Shown: positions 1 to 9,703, numbered from the stretch's first letter. The stretch is 64,000 nt of DNA from Planctomycetota bacterium (GCA_016795325.1 JAEUHY010000017.1:124001-188000), one strand, 5' to 3'. Made by a program: numbers and translations. Notes: generated from the letters alone by a model not told the origin.

Positions 1-2
1 AG

Positions 3-1151
3 TCCACCCAGCGCGAGTCGCGCTCGTCCGCGGTGACCCTGCTCGCGCCGATGCGCGACGTGTTGATCGAGGATTGCGAGTTCGAAGGCTACGAAGTCAA
101 CGTCACCGTCGCGGCCACGCCGGGGCGCAAGCAGAACATCCGCCTGCGGCGCAACCTGATCCGCAACGCGTACGCCACCGACGGCCCGGTCGGCCACGGG
201 ATCTACCTCGAGGCCGCCGACCAGGTGCTGATCGAAGAGAACCTGCTCGAGCGCAACGGTTGGAACCCGGCCGTCGAAGGCGCGACGCCGTCGGTGTTCC
301 GCCACGGCATCTACGTGCAGAGCGGACCGGACGGCTGCACCGGCGTGCTGCTGCGCGGCAACATCATCGCCAGCAACTCCTCGCACGGTGCGCAGCTGCG
401 CCCCGGCGGCGCGGCGCTCGACAATCTGTTCGTCGACAACCCGATCGGGCTGCTCGTGGGCGGCGGCGCGGAGCCGACCGAAGGCGGCGTGGTCGCCGTC
501 GCGCGCCGCAACGTCGTGCTCGCCGGACGCGACCTCGACGCCGAGAATCCGCGCGGCTGGGGCCTCGCCGCCGAGAACCTGCGCTCCGGCGAGTTGCGCT
601 CGAACTTGATCGCGTGGGGCCGCACCGAAGCGCTGGCCTTCGCGCTGCTGCTCGAAGGCAACACGCCCGGCGTCGGCCTGCGCCACGTGCTCGCCATCGA
701 CAACGTGATCCACGACTGGCGCGGTCCGCTGCGCATCGGCGGGACGCGGGAGCAGCTCGGCCCGCTCAGCCTCGAGCGCAACCGCATCACGAGCTCGTAC
801 GCCGCGCCGGCATTGGTGCTGGTGGCTGACGCGCGCGCGCTGGCGAGCGTGCGCTGGAGCGAAAACTCCTACGCGGGCGCGGCCGCTGGCGACGCGTGGT
901 TCACGCTCGGCGAAGCGCGCCTCGATGCACAGGCGTGGAGCGTGGCGAGCGGCGAGGTGGTCGGCGTTCCGCCGGCGGCGCCCGAGGGCGGGCGGCCGAC
1001 GCTCGAGAGCTACATGGCGAGCCTGGGCGAGCCGGCGACGCTCGAAGCGTTCCTGGCCGGCGCGCGCGCGCAGTCGAAGAGCAACTGGCAGCCGCGCTAC
1101 ACCGCTGCGGCGGTGAACGCGTACTTGCGCGCCGGCTTCGCGATGCGCTGA
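3..1151 (+). CDS. Right-handed parallel beta-helix protein, 5' end outside window
   Basis: The frame is open to the left edge of the window, so this is the C-terminal part of a longer protein; a GTG at 33 is an internal candidate start but nothing supports it. The visible 380 or so residues carry repeated short turns of the pectate-lyase/NosD type (for example IEENLLERNGW, LLRGNIIASNSSHG, IDNVIHDWRG), with Asn ladders typical of right-handed beta-helices. Such proteins bind or cleave acidic polysaccharides, usually outside the cytoplasm. No catalytic residues can be assigned. Its position beside a polysaccharide locus suggests a role in glycan modification or turnover, which is inference. Confidence 0.75.
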   Translation, partial: STQRESRSSAVTLLAPMRDVLIEDCEFEGYEVNVTVAATPGRKQNIRLRRNLIRNAYATDGPVGHGIYLEAADQVLIEENLLERNGWNPAVEGATPSVFRHGIYVQSGPDGCTGVLLRGNIIASNSSHGAQLRPGGAALDNLFVDNPIGLLVGGGAEPTEGGVVAVARRNVVLAGRDLDAENPRGWGLAAENLRSGELRSNLIAWGRTEALAFALLLEGNTPGVGLRHVLAIDNVIHDWRGPLRIGGTREQLGPLSLERNRITSSYAAPALVLVADARALASVRWSENSYAGAAAGDAWFTLGEARLDAQAWSVASGEVVGVPPAAPEGGRPTLESYMASLGEPATLEAFLAGARAQSKSNWQPRYTAAAVNAYLRAGFAMR

Positions 1152-1170
1152 AGGGTTGCGCAGCGCCGAC

Positions 1171-2139
1171 TCAAGCGCTGTAGCGGCCGCCGAGGAAGTT
1201 GAAACGCACGAAATCGCCGAGAAAACGCGGCGGATCCTCGTCCGGCTTGCCTTGGAGACGGCGGCGCACGCGCCAGGTCGCGAAGCCGAGCGCGAAGGCG
1301 AGATCGGCGGCAAAGGCGTACAGCCGCCCGTGGTTCTTCGCGAAGTAGCGGCGGCGCGACTCGAACCAGTACCGCGGCCGACGGCGCGCCGGCTCGCGCT
1401 GGTTGGTGAGGCCGGAACTGCGACCCACGAGGTGCACCACACGGCTGGCGGGCACGTACCAACACGGCCAACCCGCGCGCCGCGCGCGCAGACAGAAATC
1501 GACCTCCTCGTAGTAGAGGAAGTACTCCTCGTCGAGGTAGCCGATCGCTTCGAACACTTCGCGGCGCACGATCATGCTCGCGCCGGCGACCCAGTCGATC
1601 GGATGGTCGTGCAGCACCAGCGGCGGCGCCGCGCGGTAGTTCGCGAGCAAGCGCGAAACGGGACCCAAGCGGACGCCGTGTTCGAACTCGCCGAGGATCG
1701 ATGGGAAGCGGAAGCGCGAGTCGTGCTGCTCGCCGTCTTCGTATTCGAGCCGACTGCCCGCGATGCCGACCTGCGGGTGCGCATCCATGAACGCCACGAG
1801 CGCCGCCAACGCGCCGGGACGCGCGATCGTGTCGGGATTGAGCAGCAGTACGTAGCGCGGCGGCTCGCGCCCGGGCGCCTCGAAGGCCGGACGGATGCCG
1901 GCGTTGTTGCCGTAGGCGAAGCCGCCGTTGCGTTCGAGCGGCTTGAATTCGACCCACTCCGACCAGCCGTGGCGGGCGATCGCAGCGCGCAGGTGTTCGA
2001 CCGAGCCATCGCCGGACGCGCCGTCGGTGAGCACGACCCGCGCGCCGGGCACGTCCGCCATCTGCGGCGCGAGCGACGCCAGGCAGTCGACCGCGAGCGG
2101 GGCCGAGCGGTAGTTGACGATGACGATCAGCAGGCTCAT
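1171..2139 (-). CDS. Glycosyltransferase family 2 (rhamnosyltransferase-like)
   Basis: A 322-residue GT-A fold enzyme. The N-terminus IVIVNYRSAPLAVDCL and the DGASGDGS segment form the nucleotide-sugar binding half. NPDTIARPGAL is the metal-binding/acceptor region usual in rhamnosyl- and related transferases, and DEEYFLYYEEVDFCLRA is the conserved ED-containing acceptor motif. It would transfer one sugar to a lipid-linked or growing polysaccharide at the inner membrane face; donor and linkage cannot be read from sequence. It is transcribed away from the MBL-fold gene, with a 168-bp divergent promoter region between them. The ATG at 2139 begins directly with the conserved strand. Confidence 0.88.
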   Translation of the reverse strand: MSLLIVIVNYRSAPLAVDCLASLAPQMADVPGARVVLTDGASGDGSVEHLRAAIARHGWSEWVEFKPLERNGGFAYGNNAGIRPAFEAPGREPPRYVLLLNPDTIARPGALAALVAFMDAHPQVGIAGSRLEYEDGEQHDSRFRFPSILGEFEHGVRLGPVSRLLANYRAAPPLVLHDHPIDWVAGASMIVRREVFEAIGYLDEEYFLYYEEVDFCLRARRAGWPCWYVPASRVVHLVGRSSGLTNQREPARRRPRYWFESRRRYFAKNHGRLYAFAADLAFALGFATWRVRRRLQGKPDEDPPRFLGDFVRFNFLGGRYSA

Positions 2140-2307
2140 GAGCTTGGGGAGCGACGCCGCTGGGCAGCCTACTCGAAGGGCATGCGGCGGTTCCGCTGGG
2201 CTCGCGGGCTACGATGGACCAATCGAGACACGGCTCATCGGCGCGGACGCCTCGCAACTTGTGTCCGCAGCTGCCCGAGCCGATCTGACTTCCCGGAGAC
2301 CCGCGCC

Positions 2308-3678
2308 GTGCGCATCGACTTCGTCAACCACTCCTCGTTCGTCATCGACAGCGGCTCGATCCGCCTGATCAGCGACCCCTGGATGGGCGGGACGGCCTTC
2401 GACGACTCCTGGGCCCAGCTCGCGGCGACGACGATGCGCTACGAGGACTTCGAGCGCATCACGCACATCTGGTTCTCGCACGAGCACCCCGACCACTTCC
2501 ACCCGCCGTCGCTGCGGCGCATCCCGCCCGAACTGCGCGCGCGCATCACGGTGCTCTACCAGGCCACGCTCGACCGCAAGGTGCTGGAGTACTGCGCCAG
2601 CCTGGGCTTCAAGGCGACCGTCGACCTGCCCCACGGCGAGTGGGTCAAGCTAGAGGACGGCTTCGAGGTCATGTGCGCGCCGCAGGCCGGCTTCGAGGAT
2701 TCGTGGCTGGCCGTGCGAACGCCCGCGGGCGTGGTGCTGAACGTCAACGACTGCCCGCTGTTCGAGCGTGAACTGGTGCACGCCATCCGCGAGCGCGTCG
2801 GCGCGATCGACGTGCTGGCGACGCAGTTCTCGATCTCGGCCTGGGACGGCAACCGCGACGACATCGCGCGCCTGCGCCGCGGCGCGACGACCATGCTCGA
2901 ACGCGCGGTGATGCACGCCGAGGAGTTCGCGCCGCGCTTCGTGATGCCGATCGCGAGCTTCATCTGGTTCTGCCACGAAGAAAACGCCTGGATGAACCAG
3001 GGCTTCTTGCCGCTCGGGCGCGTGGAGAGCGAGCTGCGCACGCGCACGAAAGCGACGCCCGTCCTGATGTACCCCGGCGACGCCTGGCGCGTCGGCGACA
3101 CGTGGAGCAACGCGTCGGCGCTCGCGCGCTACGGCGCGGACCTCGACTCGCTGCCGCAGCGCCCGCTGGTCGCGCCCAAGCTGGTCGCGCCCGAGGAGCT
3201 GGTGCGCCACAGCCAGGAGTACTGCCGCATGCTCGCCGACGGCTCCGATCCGTGGCGGCTCAAACTGCGCTGGGCTGCCTCGAGCGCGCGGCGGAGGCGG
3301 CGCGGCAAGCTCGATTCGGTCCTGACGCTCGGCGCGCGCGCGCTGTCGCCGGAGGCGGCGTTGGTGCACGTGAGCGACCACTCGCAGTCGTACAGCTTCT
3401 CTCCCGTGCGCGGTCTGCGTCCCGTGGACGTCGCGCGCGAAGCGTGCGACATCGAGCTCTCCTCGGCGGCCCTGAGCTACTGCTTCCGCTTCCTGTGGGG
3501 CGGCGAGACGCTGCTCTTCAACGGCCGCTTCCACGAGTTCGGCGACAACCGCCGCGAGCGCCTGTTCGACTACTTCCACATGGCCGGCCACCGCAGCGCT
3601 GGGCGCACGGCGAAGTGGAGCAGCTTGCCGGCCGACCTCGCACGGCGCGCGAAGCGAGCCTTCGGCGGCGCGGCCTAG
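2308..3678 (+). CDS. MBL-fold metallohydrolase related to CMP-sialate hydroxylase-like proteins
   Basis: A 456-residue protein. The start is taken as GTG 2308 because the conserved first strand (VRIDFVNHSSFVID) begins there; the frame is open upstream but lacks conserved character. The metal site is seen in FSHEHPDHFH (HxHxDH), with further His and Asp residues downstream (VLNVNDCPLF). The arrangement resembles UlaG/CMP-N-acetylneuraminate-hydroxylase-like MBL proteins found in polysaccharide loci, with a long C-terminal extension (about residues 260-456) that I do not recognise. It is followed 35 bp later by the flippase gene, so probably co-transcribed. Substrate unknown; a role in modifying a sugar precursor is inference. 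Confidence 0.75.
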   Translation: MRIDFVNHSSFVIDSGSIRLISDPWMGGTAFDDSWAQLAATTMRYEDFERITHIWFSHEHPDHFHPPSLRRIPPELRARITVLYQATLDRKVLEYCASLGFKATVDLPHGEWVKLEDGFEVMCAPQAGFEDSWLAVRTPAGVVLNVNDCPLFERELVHAIRERVGAIDVLATQFSISAWDGNRDDIARLRRGATTMLERAVMHAEEFAPRFVMPIASFIWFCHEENAWMNQGFLPLGRVESELRTRTKATPVLMYPGDAWRVGDTWSNASALARYGADLDSLPQRPLVAPKLVAPEELVRHSQEYCRMLADGSDPWRLKLRWAASSARRRRRGKLDSVLTLGARALSPEAALVHVSDHSQSYSFSPVRGLRPVDVAREACDIELSSAALSYCFRFLWGGETLLFNGRFHEFGDNRRERLFDYFHMAGHRSAGRTAKWSSLPADLARRAKRAFGGAA

Positions 3679-3713
3679 CCGCGCGCACGCCGCAGCCACG
3701 ACCAGCGCCCAAC

Positions 3714-5162
3714 GTGAACGCCGCCGCCGTGACGAGCGAAGCGAATCTGGAGACGCGCGCCGCCCGTGGCGCGGCGTGGACGATGCTCTCGTTCGGCGGA
3801 AGCCAGTTGTTGCGCCTGGCGAGCAACCTGGTGCTCTCGCGCCTGCTGCTCGAAGAGCACTTCGGCTTGATGGCGCTGGTGAACGTGCTGCTCGTCGGCC
3901 TGCAGCTGTTCAGCGACGTGGGCGTCGGTCCGAGCATCGTGCAGCACGAGCGCGGCGACGAGCGGCGCTTCCTCGACACCGCCTGGACCATGCAGGTCGG
4001 TCGCGGCGCGCTGCTCGCGCTCGTGGCGCTACTGTTCGCGCAGCCCTTCGCATTGCTCTACGACGATCCGCGCCTCGCGCAGATCGTTCCGCTCGCCGGC
4101 CTGACCGCGCTGATCGCGGGCTTCAACTCGACCAAGCTGTTCAGCGCCAGCCGGCACCTGCACGTCAAGCAACTCGTAGTCGTCGAGATCGGCGCGCAGC
4201 TCGCGTCGCTCGTGACGATGGTCGTGTGGGCCTGGAGCAGTCCCACGGTGTGGGCCCTGGTCGCCGGCGGCATCGTCGGGGCCGCGTCGCGCGCCGCACT
4301 GAGCCACGTCGCGCTGCCCGGCGCGAACAACCGCTTCGCGTGGGACACGGGCGCCGCGAGTTCAATGCTGCGCTTCGGACGCTGGATCTTCCTCAGCACG
4401 GTGCTGACGTTCTGCGTGCAACAGTCCGACCGCCTCGTGTTCGGCAAGCTGATTCCGCTCGAGATGCTCGGCGTCTACAGCAACGCCGTGATGCTCGCCA
4501 CGATGCCGACCAGCGCGCTCGGCGGCCTCGCGAACGGCGTGCTGTTCCCCTACCTCAGCCGCGTGCAACGCGCGGGCCGCGAACTGAGCGAGGTGTTCGA
4601 TCGCCGCCGCGAACCGCTGCTCGCCGCGATGGGCTGGGCGCTCTCGGGCCTCGCCGCCGGCGGCCCGGTGATCGTCGCGCTGCTCTACGACGCGCGCTGG
4701 AGCGAAGCGGGCTGGATCGTGCAGCTGCTCGCCCTCGCCGGCTGGTTCGCCGCGCTCGAGATCACCAACGGCTCCCTGCTGCTCGCCAGCGGCGAATCGC
4801 GCTTCGTCGCAGCCTCCGGCGCGGGCAAGCTGGTCGGCATGCTCGCGCTCATCCCCCTCGGCCATCACTTCGGCGGCTTCCCCGGCGCGGTCGCCGGCTA
4901 CGCCGCCGCGGAACTCCTGCGCTACGCGGTTTCGTTCAGCGCCGTGCGCAGCCGCGGAGTCGCGCCGTTCGCGCTCGACGCGCGCCTGACGCTCAACGCC
5001 GCGCTCGCCATCGGCGCCGGCACGCTCGCGGTGCAGCTCACGGACACGCAGCCCGCGTGGCTGGCGGCCTGCGCAGTCTTCGTCGCGGTGAGCGCCGTCT
5101 GGGCGCCGCGCGCGTGGGCGTTGCGCGCACGCTGGCGCCTGGCCCAGGAGCAAGCCGCGTGA
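3714..5162 (+). CDS. Oligosaccharide flippase (Wzx/MATE-like)
   Basis: A 482-residue polytopic membrane protein of the polysaccharide_synt family. After a short polar N-terminus, GAAWTMLSFGGSQLLRLASN opens the first of about 12-14 hydrophobic helices. SSMLRFGRWIFLSTVLTFCV and QQSDRLVFGKL match the central region of Wzx-type lipid-linked repeat-unit translocases of the MOP superfamily. It should move undecaprenyl-linked glycan units across the inner membrane. GTG 3714 is the likely start; the frame runs open upstream over the preceding gene but the conserved region begins here. Its stop overlaps the next gene's GTG by four bases, indicating an operon with the MBL and GT2 genes. Confidence 0.88.
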   Translation: MNAAAVTSEANLETRAARGAAWTMLSFGGSQLLRLASNLVLSRLLLEEHFGLMALVNVLLVGLQLFSDVGVGPSIVQHERGDERRFLDTAWTMQVGRGALLALVALLFAQPFALLYDDPRLAQIVPLAGLTALIAGFNSTKLFSASRHLHVKQLVVVEIGAQLASLVTMVVWAWSSPTVWALVAGGIVGAASRAALSHVALPGANNRFAWDTGAASSMLRFGRWIFLSTVLTFCVQQSDRLVFGKLIPLEMLGVYSNAVMLATMPTSALGGLANGVLFPYLSRVQRAGRELSEVFDRRREPLLAAMGWALSGLAAGGPVIVALLYDARWSEAGWIVQLLALAGWFAALEITNGSLLLASGESRFVAASGAGKLVGMLALIPLGHHFGGFPGAVAGYAAAELLRYAVSFSAVRSRGVAPFALDARLTLNAALAIGAGTLAVQLTDTQPAWLAACAVFVAVSAVWAPRAWALRARWRLAQEQAA

Positions 5163-6100
5163 CGCCCGGACAAACCAACGCGGGACAGCTCGGCGTGTCG
5201 GTCGTGATCCTCTCGTGGAACACGCTCGACCTCACGCGCGCGTGCCTGCTCTCGCTGCGCGCCGACACGACGCGCTACGCGCGCGAAGTGATCGTCGTCG
5301 ACAACGGCAGCGCCGACGGCTCGGCGCAGGCCATCGCGGCGGAGTTCCCCGAGGTGCGCCTGATCGCCAACCCGGACAATCGCCTCTACTCAGAAGGCAA
5401 CAACCAGGGTGCGCGCGCCGCGACGCTCTCGCACGTGTGCCTGCTCAACTCCGACACCGAGGTCAAGCCGGGCGCGCTCGACACGCTGCTCGAGTTCCTC
5501 GTCGCGCACGCCGACTACGGCGCCGTGGCGCCGCGCCTGCTCAACACCGACGGCACGATCCAGCCGGCCTGCAAGCGTTTCCCCGGCTTCCTCGAGCCGC
5601 TGTTCGAGTACACGCAGCTCGAGCGGCACTGGCCGTTCACGCGCTGGCCGGAGCGGCTCAACATGCACGACTTCGACCACCGCACCAGCCGCGACGTGCC
5701 GCAACCGCCGGGCGCATGCATGCTGATGGCGCGCGAGGAGTACCTCGCGCTCGGCGGTCTCGACCCCGAACTGAGCCTGTTCTTCAACGACGTGCGCATC
5801 TGCCGGCAGCTGTGGGCCGCCGGCCGCAAGATCCGCTTCCTCGTCGACGCCGAAGTGTTCCACCACGGCGGCGCGTCGACGCGCAAGAACTACGCGGGCA
5901 ACACGCTGCACTTCCGCAACCGCCTGACCTACTACCGCAAGCAGCACGGCGCCATCGGAGGCGCGTGGATGCGCGCGATGTTGCTCGTCGGTTGCGCGCG
6001 CATCTGGCTGGGGATCTGGCTCGGCCCCAAGAACGCGGCGCAACGCAAGGTCGCGCTCGACGAACTGCGCCAGCATTGGCGGCGCTGCCTCGCGGCCTGA
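5159..6100 (+). CDS. Glycosyltransferase family 2
   Basis: A 313-residue GT2 enzyme starting at GTG 5159, overlapping the flippase stop (GTGA). Visible motifs are VSVVILSWNTLDLTRACLLS, VDNGSADGS, LLNSDTEVKPGAL (DxD-like metal site at SDTE) and DPELSLFFNDVRICRQLW with a following FHHGG segment, which is the family's C-terminal acceptor motif. Residues 270-300 are more hydrophobic and could associate with the membrane. It probably adds a sugar to the same lipid-linked unit exported by the neighbouring flippase. It converges with the O-antigen ligase-like gene, leaving only 14 bp between stops. Confidence 0.9.
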   Translation: MTPGQTNAGQLGVSVVILSWNTLDLTRACLLSLRADTTRYAREVIVVDNGSADGSAQAIAAEFPEVRLIANPDNRLYSEGNNQGARAATLSHVCLLNSDTEVKPGALDTLLEFLVAHADYGAVAPRLLNTDGTIQPACKRFPGFLEPLFEYTQLERHWPFTRWPERLNMHDFDHRTSRDVPQPPGACMLMAREEYLALGGLDPELSLFFNDVRICRQLWAAGRKIRFLVDAEVFHHGGASTRKNYAGNTLHFRNRLTYYRKQHGAIGGAWMRAMLLVGCARIWLGIWLGPKNAAQRKVALDELRQHWRRCLAA

Positions 6101-6114
6101 ACGCGCGGCGCGCT

Positions 6115-7491
6115 TCAGCTCGACGGCGAATCGCTGGCGACTGCGGCGCTCGCGCGCTGCGGCAACGCGTGCGGCGCGGCCCGTTTGGGCTTGGCGAAAC
6201 GCACGGCGCCCAGCCCGCCCGCGATCAGCACGAAGAACGGGTTGGGCATGTTGTTGACGAGGTTGTCGAGCATGTACATGCACAGACACATCGCGAGCGC
6301 GACGGCCGGCGCCACGCGTGGGTGGCGCCACAGGTTGCGCGGACAGGCGCGCGCAAACGCGATCACGGGGATCGTCAGCATGCCGACGATGCCAGCTAGC
6401 CCCAGCGCGCCCTGGCGGCCGAACACGAGGATCCACAGCGAGTCGGTGACCACGGGTTGCGCCGAGTCGGGCTCGCCGATGAACAGCCCGCTGCGTCCCC
6501 AGCCGCCCCAGCCCAAGAGCCAACGCTGACGCGCCTTTTCGGAGAGCAGGTTCTCGCAGTCGAAGCGGTAACCCAGCGAGAGCGCGCGATCCGGCAGGTA
6601 CTGGTAGATCCACTGCACCAGCTCATCACCGGACCAGAGGTTGAGCGCGCGGATCGGAACGAACACGAAGGGCAACACGGCCAGGGCGACGAGCACCTTG
6701 GGAGTCGCGCGCGAGAACGTGAAGTAGAGGCCGGCCAGCGCCATGAACATGAGCAGCGTGGCGCCGCTGGACTTGCACAGCACCGTGACCGCGACCAGGC
6801 CCAACGCCGCCATCCACGGCGGGAACATCGCGATCGTCTTGTGGCGCGCGCGGCGCCAGAGCGTGACCGCGATCACGCTCGCCACCGCCATCCACAGCCC
6901 GAGCGCGAGGCCGTGGTAGAGGAACACCATCGGCCGATAGCCGCCGCCGCGCATGGTCTGATCGAAGGCGTGCTGCGCGATGCCGTAGACCTTGTAGTGC
7001 AGCTGCGGGCTCATGCGGATCTCCCACAGGCACAGCGGCACGTACACGAGCCCGCCGAGCGCCAGTCCGCGCGCAAGCTCCTCGAGTCCAGGTCCATCCG
7101 CGAAGTACGCGCGCCCGATCAGGTACGGCAGTCCCCAGGTGAGGAATTGCGCCTGACTGGTGGCGTAACCGTCGTACACGCCCAGGCCGTTGGAGAGCGA
7201 CGAAAGCAGCGGGCCGAAACAAAACGCCGCGGCGCACAGGTCGAACCAGCGCCAACGCATGGCGCTCAAGCGGCTCGCGTCGAAGAGCACGACGCCGAGG
7301 ACGACGCCGAGGTTGGTGGCCGTGCCCTTGCCGTAGTCGGGGAAGCCGGGGAGGTCGTACTTCGCGACGGGCAGCAGCAGCCACCCGATCAGGAATGCGG
7401 TGATCACCGCGCGCCGCGGCGGGAGCAGCGTGAAGATCACCACCACGAAGGGCAGCCAGCCGAACAGCACGAGCGGGACGAGCGCGCTCAC
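6115..7491 (-). CDS. O-antigen ligase/polymerase-like membrane protein
   Basis: A 458-residue protein with about 10-12 hydrophobic helices starting VSALVPLVLFGWLPFVVVIF. The frame is open far upstream, but GTG 7491 is preferred because it gives a 4-bp GTGA overlap with the glycosyltransferase stop and starts at the first membrane segment. The large loop around residues 300-370, rich in charged and aromatic residues (YQYLPDRALSLGYRFDCEN), is placed like the periplasmic loop of WaaL/Wzy proteins. The likely role is polymerising or ligating glycan units after flipping. It is the last gene of a minus-strand trio with GT4 and deacetylase. Confidence 0.75.
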   Translation of the reverse strand: MSALVPLVLFGWLPFVVVIFTLLPPRRAVITAFLIGWLLLPVAKYDLPGFPDYGKGTATNLGVVLGVVLFDASRLSAMRWRWFDLCAAAFCFGPLLSSLSNGLGVYDGYATSQAQFLTWGLPYLIGRAYFADGPGLEELARGLALGGLVYVPLCLWEIRMSPQLHYKVYGIAQHAFDQTMRGGGYRPMVFLYHGLALGLWMAVASVIAVTLWRRARHKTIAMFPPWMAALGLVAVTVLCKSSGATLLMFMALAGLYFTFSRATPKVLVALAVLPFVFVPIRALNLWSGDELVQWIYQYLPDRALSLGYRFDCENLLSEKARQRWLLGWGGWGRSGLFIGEPDSAQPVVTDSLWILVFGRQGALGLAGIVGMLTIPVIAFARACPRNLWRHPRVAPAVALAMCLCMYMLDNLVNNMPNPFFVLIAGGLGAVRFAKPKRAAPHALPQRASAAVASDSPSS

Positions 7492-8711
7492 GCGGCCCTC
7501 CCGCTCGTCGCCTGGAACAGCGCGGACAACTGACGCGCAGCTTCGTCGACGTCGTGGAGCTGGCGCACGCGTTCGGCGCCGCGCGCAGCGAGCGCCGCGA
7601 GTTCCTCGGGGCTGGCTGCGAGCGCCGCGCGCAACGCTGCGAGCAACGCTTCCGGCGAGCCGGGCGCGACCAGCCAACCGGTTTGCCCGGTCTCGACCAG
7701 TTCGCCGATGCCGCCGACCTCCGACGCGATCACCGGCCGGTGCAGCGCGAAGGCCTCCATGATCACGACGGGAAGTCCCTCGGCGAGGCTCGGCGTGACC
7801 AGGGCGCGGGCGGCGCGGATCTCGCGCTGCACGAGCGCGCTGTCGCCCCAGCCCACGAAGCGGATGCGCTGCGCCACGCCGCGTTGCTCGGCGAACGCCG
7901 CCAAGTCCGCCCGCAGCGGTCCGTCCCCCACCAACGCGAGCTCGAACTCGCCGCCCTCGGCGGCCAAGCGCGCGAGCGCCTCCACGAGCACGAACAGGCC
8001 CTTCTCGGGACTCAGCCGCGCGACACACGCCAAGCGCTTCTCGCTCGGCGGAAGGTCGACGGGCGCGAGGGAGTAGTCCGCCGCGAGCCCGCAGCGCACC
8101 ACGTGCAGCTTGGGCCACTCGTTGCGCGGACACCAGCGCATCAACTGCGAGCGTCCGTACTCACTGACCGTCGCGACGAAGCGTGCGCGGTGGATCTTGA
8201 GCGGCAGCGAGATCGTCGGCGGCGCGTCGAAGCTCTCGGTTCCATGGGCGGTGAAGCTGTACGGCGGCCCGCCCAGCGCCTCGCACAGCATGGCCACGGC
8301 CGCCGAGTTCGTGCCGAAATGCGCGTGCACGCGCTCGATCCCGGCGCGCCGCACTTCGCGCAGCAGCACGCACGCGACGAGCCACCAACCCAGCGGCCGG
8401 AGCCGTCGGCCGCCGGATTTCGCCAGCATTTCCAAGGCCAGCCATCCTGCGGCCAGAAACCGCAGCGGCCGCAGGAGCGCCGCGCTGAACACGGCGAGCG
8501 CCAGCGTGGCGAGCGGCAGCTCGAGCAGCACCAGCGTGCGTTCGCGCTCCTCGCGATCGACCTGCTCGACGAGCGGCTCGCGCACGTTGCGGATCGAATA
8601 ACGCTGCACGCTCCAGCCCAAGCGCTCGAGCGCGTGGATCTCGCGGCGCACGAAGCTGTGGCTCGTCTTGGGGTACTGGTTGACGAGGTAGGCGATGCGG
8701 CGCGAGGTCAT
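7488..8711 (-). CDS. Glycosyltransferase family 4 (colanic-acid WcaL-like)
   Basis: A 407-residue GT-B enzyme. It begins MTSRRIAYLVNQYPKTSHSF, the usual start of WcaL-type transferases, contains VHAHFGTNSAAVA and a central FTAHGTESF, and ends with the donor-binding half (VGDGPLRADL, then EGLPVVIMEAFALHRPVIAS, with the E-x7-E motif). A hydrophobic stretch near residues 60-100 may bind membrane. ATG 8711 overlaps the deacetylase stop (ATGA), and its own stop overlaps the ligase start, so translation of the three genes is probably coupled. Sugar specificity cannot be deduced. Confidence 0.9.
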   Translation of the reverse strand: MTSRRIAYLVNQYPKTSHSFVRREIHALERLGWSVQRYSIRNVREPLVEQVDREERERTLVLLELPLATLALAVFSAALLRPLRFLAAGWLALEMLAKSGGRRLRPLGWWLVACVLLREVRRAGIERVHAHFGTNSAAVAMLCEALGGPPYSFTAHGTESFDAPPTISLPLKIHRARFVATVSEYGRSQLMRWCPRNEWPKLHVVRCGLAADYSLAPVDLPPSEKRLACVARLSPEKGLFVLVEALARLAAEGGEFELALVGDGPLRADLAAFAEQRGVAQRIRFVGWGDSALVQREIRAARALVTPSLAEGLPVVIMEAFALHRPVIASEVGGIGELVETGQTGWLVAPGSPEALLAALRAALAASPEELAALAARGAERVRQLHDVDEAARQLSALFQATSGRAA

Positions 8712-9703
8712 CGCAGCACCTCGTGGAAGCCGGCGAGCTCCGCGCGCAAGGAGAGCGGATCGAAGCGCCCGTGCAGGTCGCAGATCCGTTCGCGTGTGAT
8801 GTCGATGCGCGCCAAAGCCAAGGGTTCGAGCACGGACTCTGGCCCGGGCGGCTGCGTCGTGCAGGCCAGTTTGTAACCGGCGCGCCGCGCCGCCGCGACG
8901 ACGCGTGCGTCGTGCGCTCCGTCGGGATAGCACAAACTCGTCACTCGCGCCGACGTCCACTCGCCCAAACGCGCGCGGCTCTCGACGAGCTCGCGCTCGA
9001 GCTGCGCGTCGTCGCACTGCGGCAGCATGGCGTGGCTCACCGAGTGCGCGCCGATTTCGTGGCCACGCGACGCGAGTTCGCGCACTTGCGCCGGGGTCAT
9101 CGGCGCAAACTGCGCGCTGTCGACCGGGCTCGCCTCAGACTCCCAGCGCTCGATGCTGGCGCTGCGCTCGGCCGGCGCCAGGCCCTTGAGCGCTTGAACG
9201 GCCGCGCCGACGGCGGCGTGGGCCCCGAGTTTCAGCCGCGCGAGCTCCCGCTCGCGCACTTGCACCGCAAGCGCGCGCCACGCTTGCGCCGCGCGGTCGT
9301 ACCAGAGCCGCTCGCGCTTGCCGACGAAGTCGGTGGCGACGAAGAACACGCCGCGCACGCCGTGGCGCTCGAGGATCGGCGCGGCGAGCTCGAAATTGTC
9401 GGCGTAGCCATCGTCGAAGGTCAGCACGCAACAGCGCCGCGCCGTCGGACGCGCGGCGCCGAACGCAGCCTCGAGCGTGAGCACCTCGAAGTTGGACGCC
9501 AGCCACGCGACCTCGGCTTCGAACAACTCCGCCTCGAGCACGAGCGACGGAAACGGATAGTCCGCGCACAGCGCGCGCGGCAGCACGCGGTGGTGCATGA
9601 GCACCAGCGGATGCGCTCCGCGGCGTCGCTCGAAAGCGGCGAGCACTCCCGCAACTCGGGCCGCGCCGTCCAGCGCGCCGCGCAGGCGCCGTTTCCAGCT
9701 CAC
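8708..9703 (-). CDS. Polysaccharide deacetylase (NodB domain)
   Basis: A 331-residue carbohydrate esterase 4 protein. TFDDGYADN holds the catalytic Asp and first metal Asp, EIGAHSVSHAML provides the HxxxH metal ligands, and SLCYPDGAHD is the NodB motif-3 region; ACTTQPPGP is near the C-terminal motif. It removes N-acetyl groups from hexosamine residues of a glycan or its precursor. There is no obvious signal peptide in the chosen start (GTG 9703), so it may act on a cytoplasmic or membrane-linked substrate. It lies 115 bp downstream of the polyketide synthase on the same strand and overlaps the GT4 gene. Confidence 0.9.
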   Translation of the reverse strand: MSWKRRLRGALDGAARVAGVLAAFERRRGAHPLVLMHHRVLPRALCADYPFPSLVLEAELFEAEVAWLASNFEVLTLEAAFGAARPTARRCCVLTFDDGYADNFELAAPILERHGVRGVFFVATDFVGKRERLWYDRAAQAWRALAVQVRERELARLKLGAHAAVGAAVQALKGLAPAERSASIERWESEASPVDSAQFAPMTPAQVRELASRGHEIGAHSVSHAMLPQCDDAQLERELVESRARLGEWTSARVTSLCYPDGAHDARVVAAARRAGYKLACTTQPPGPESVLEPLALARIDITRERICDLHGRFDPLSLRAELAGFHEVLR

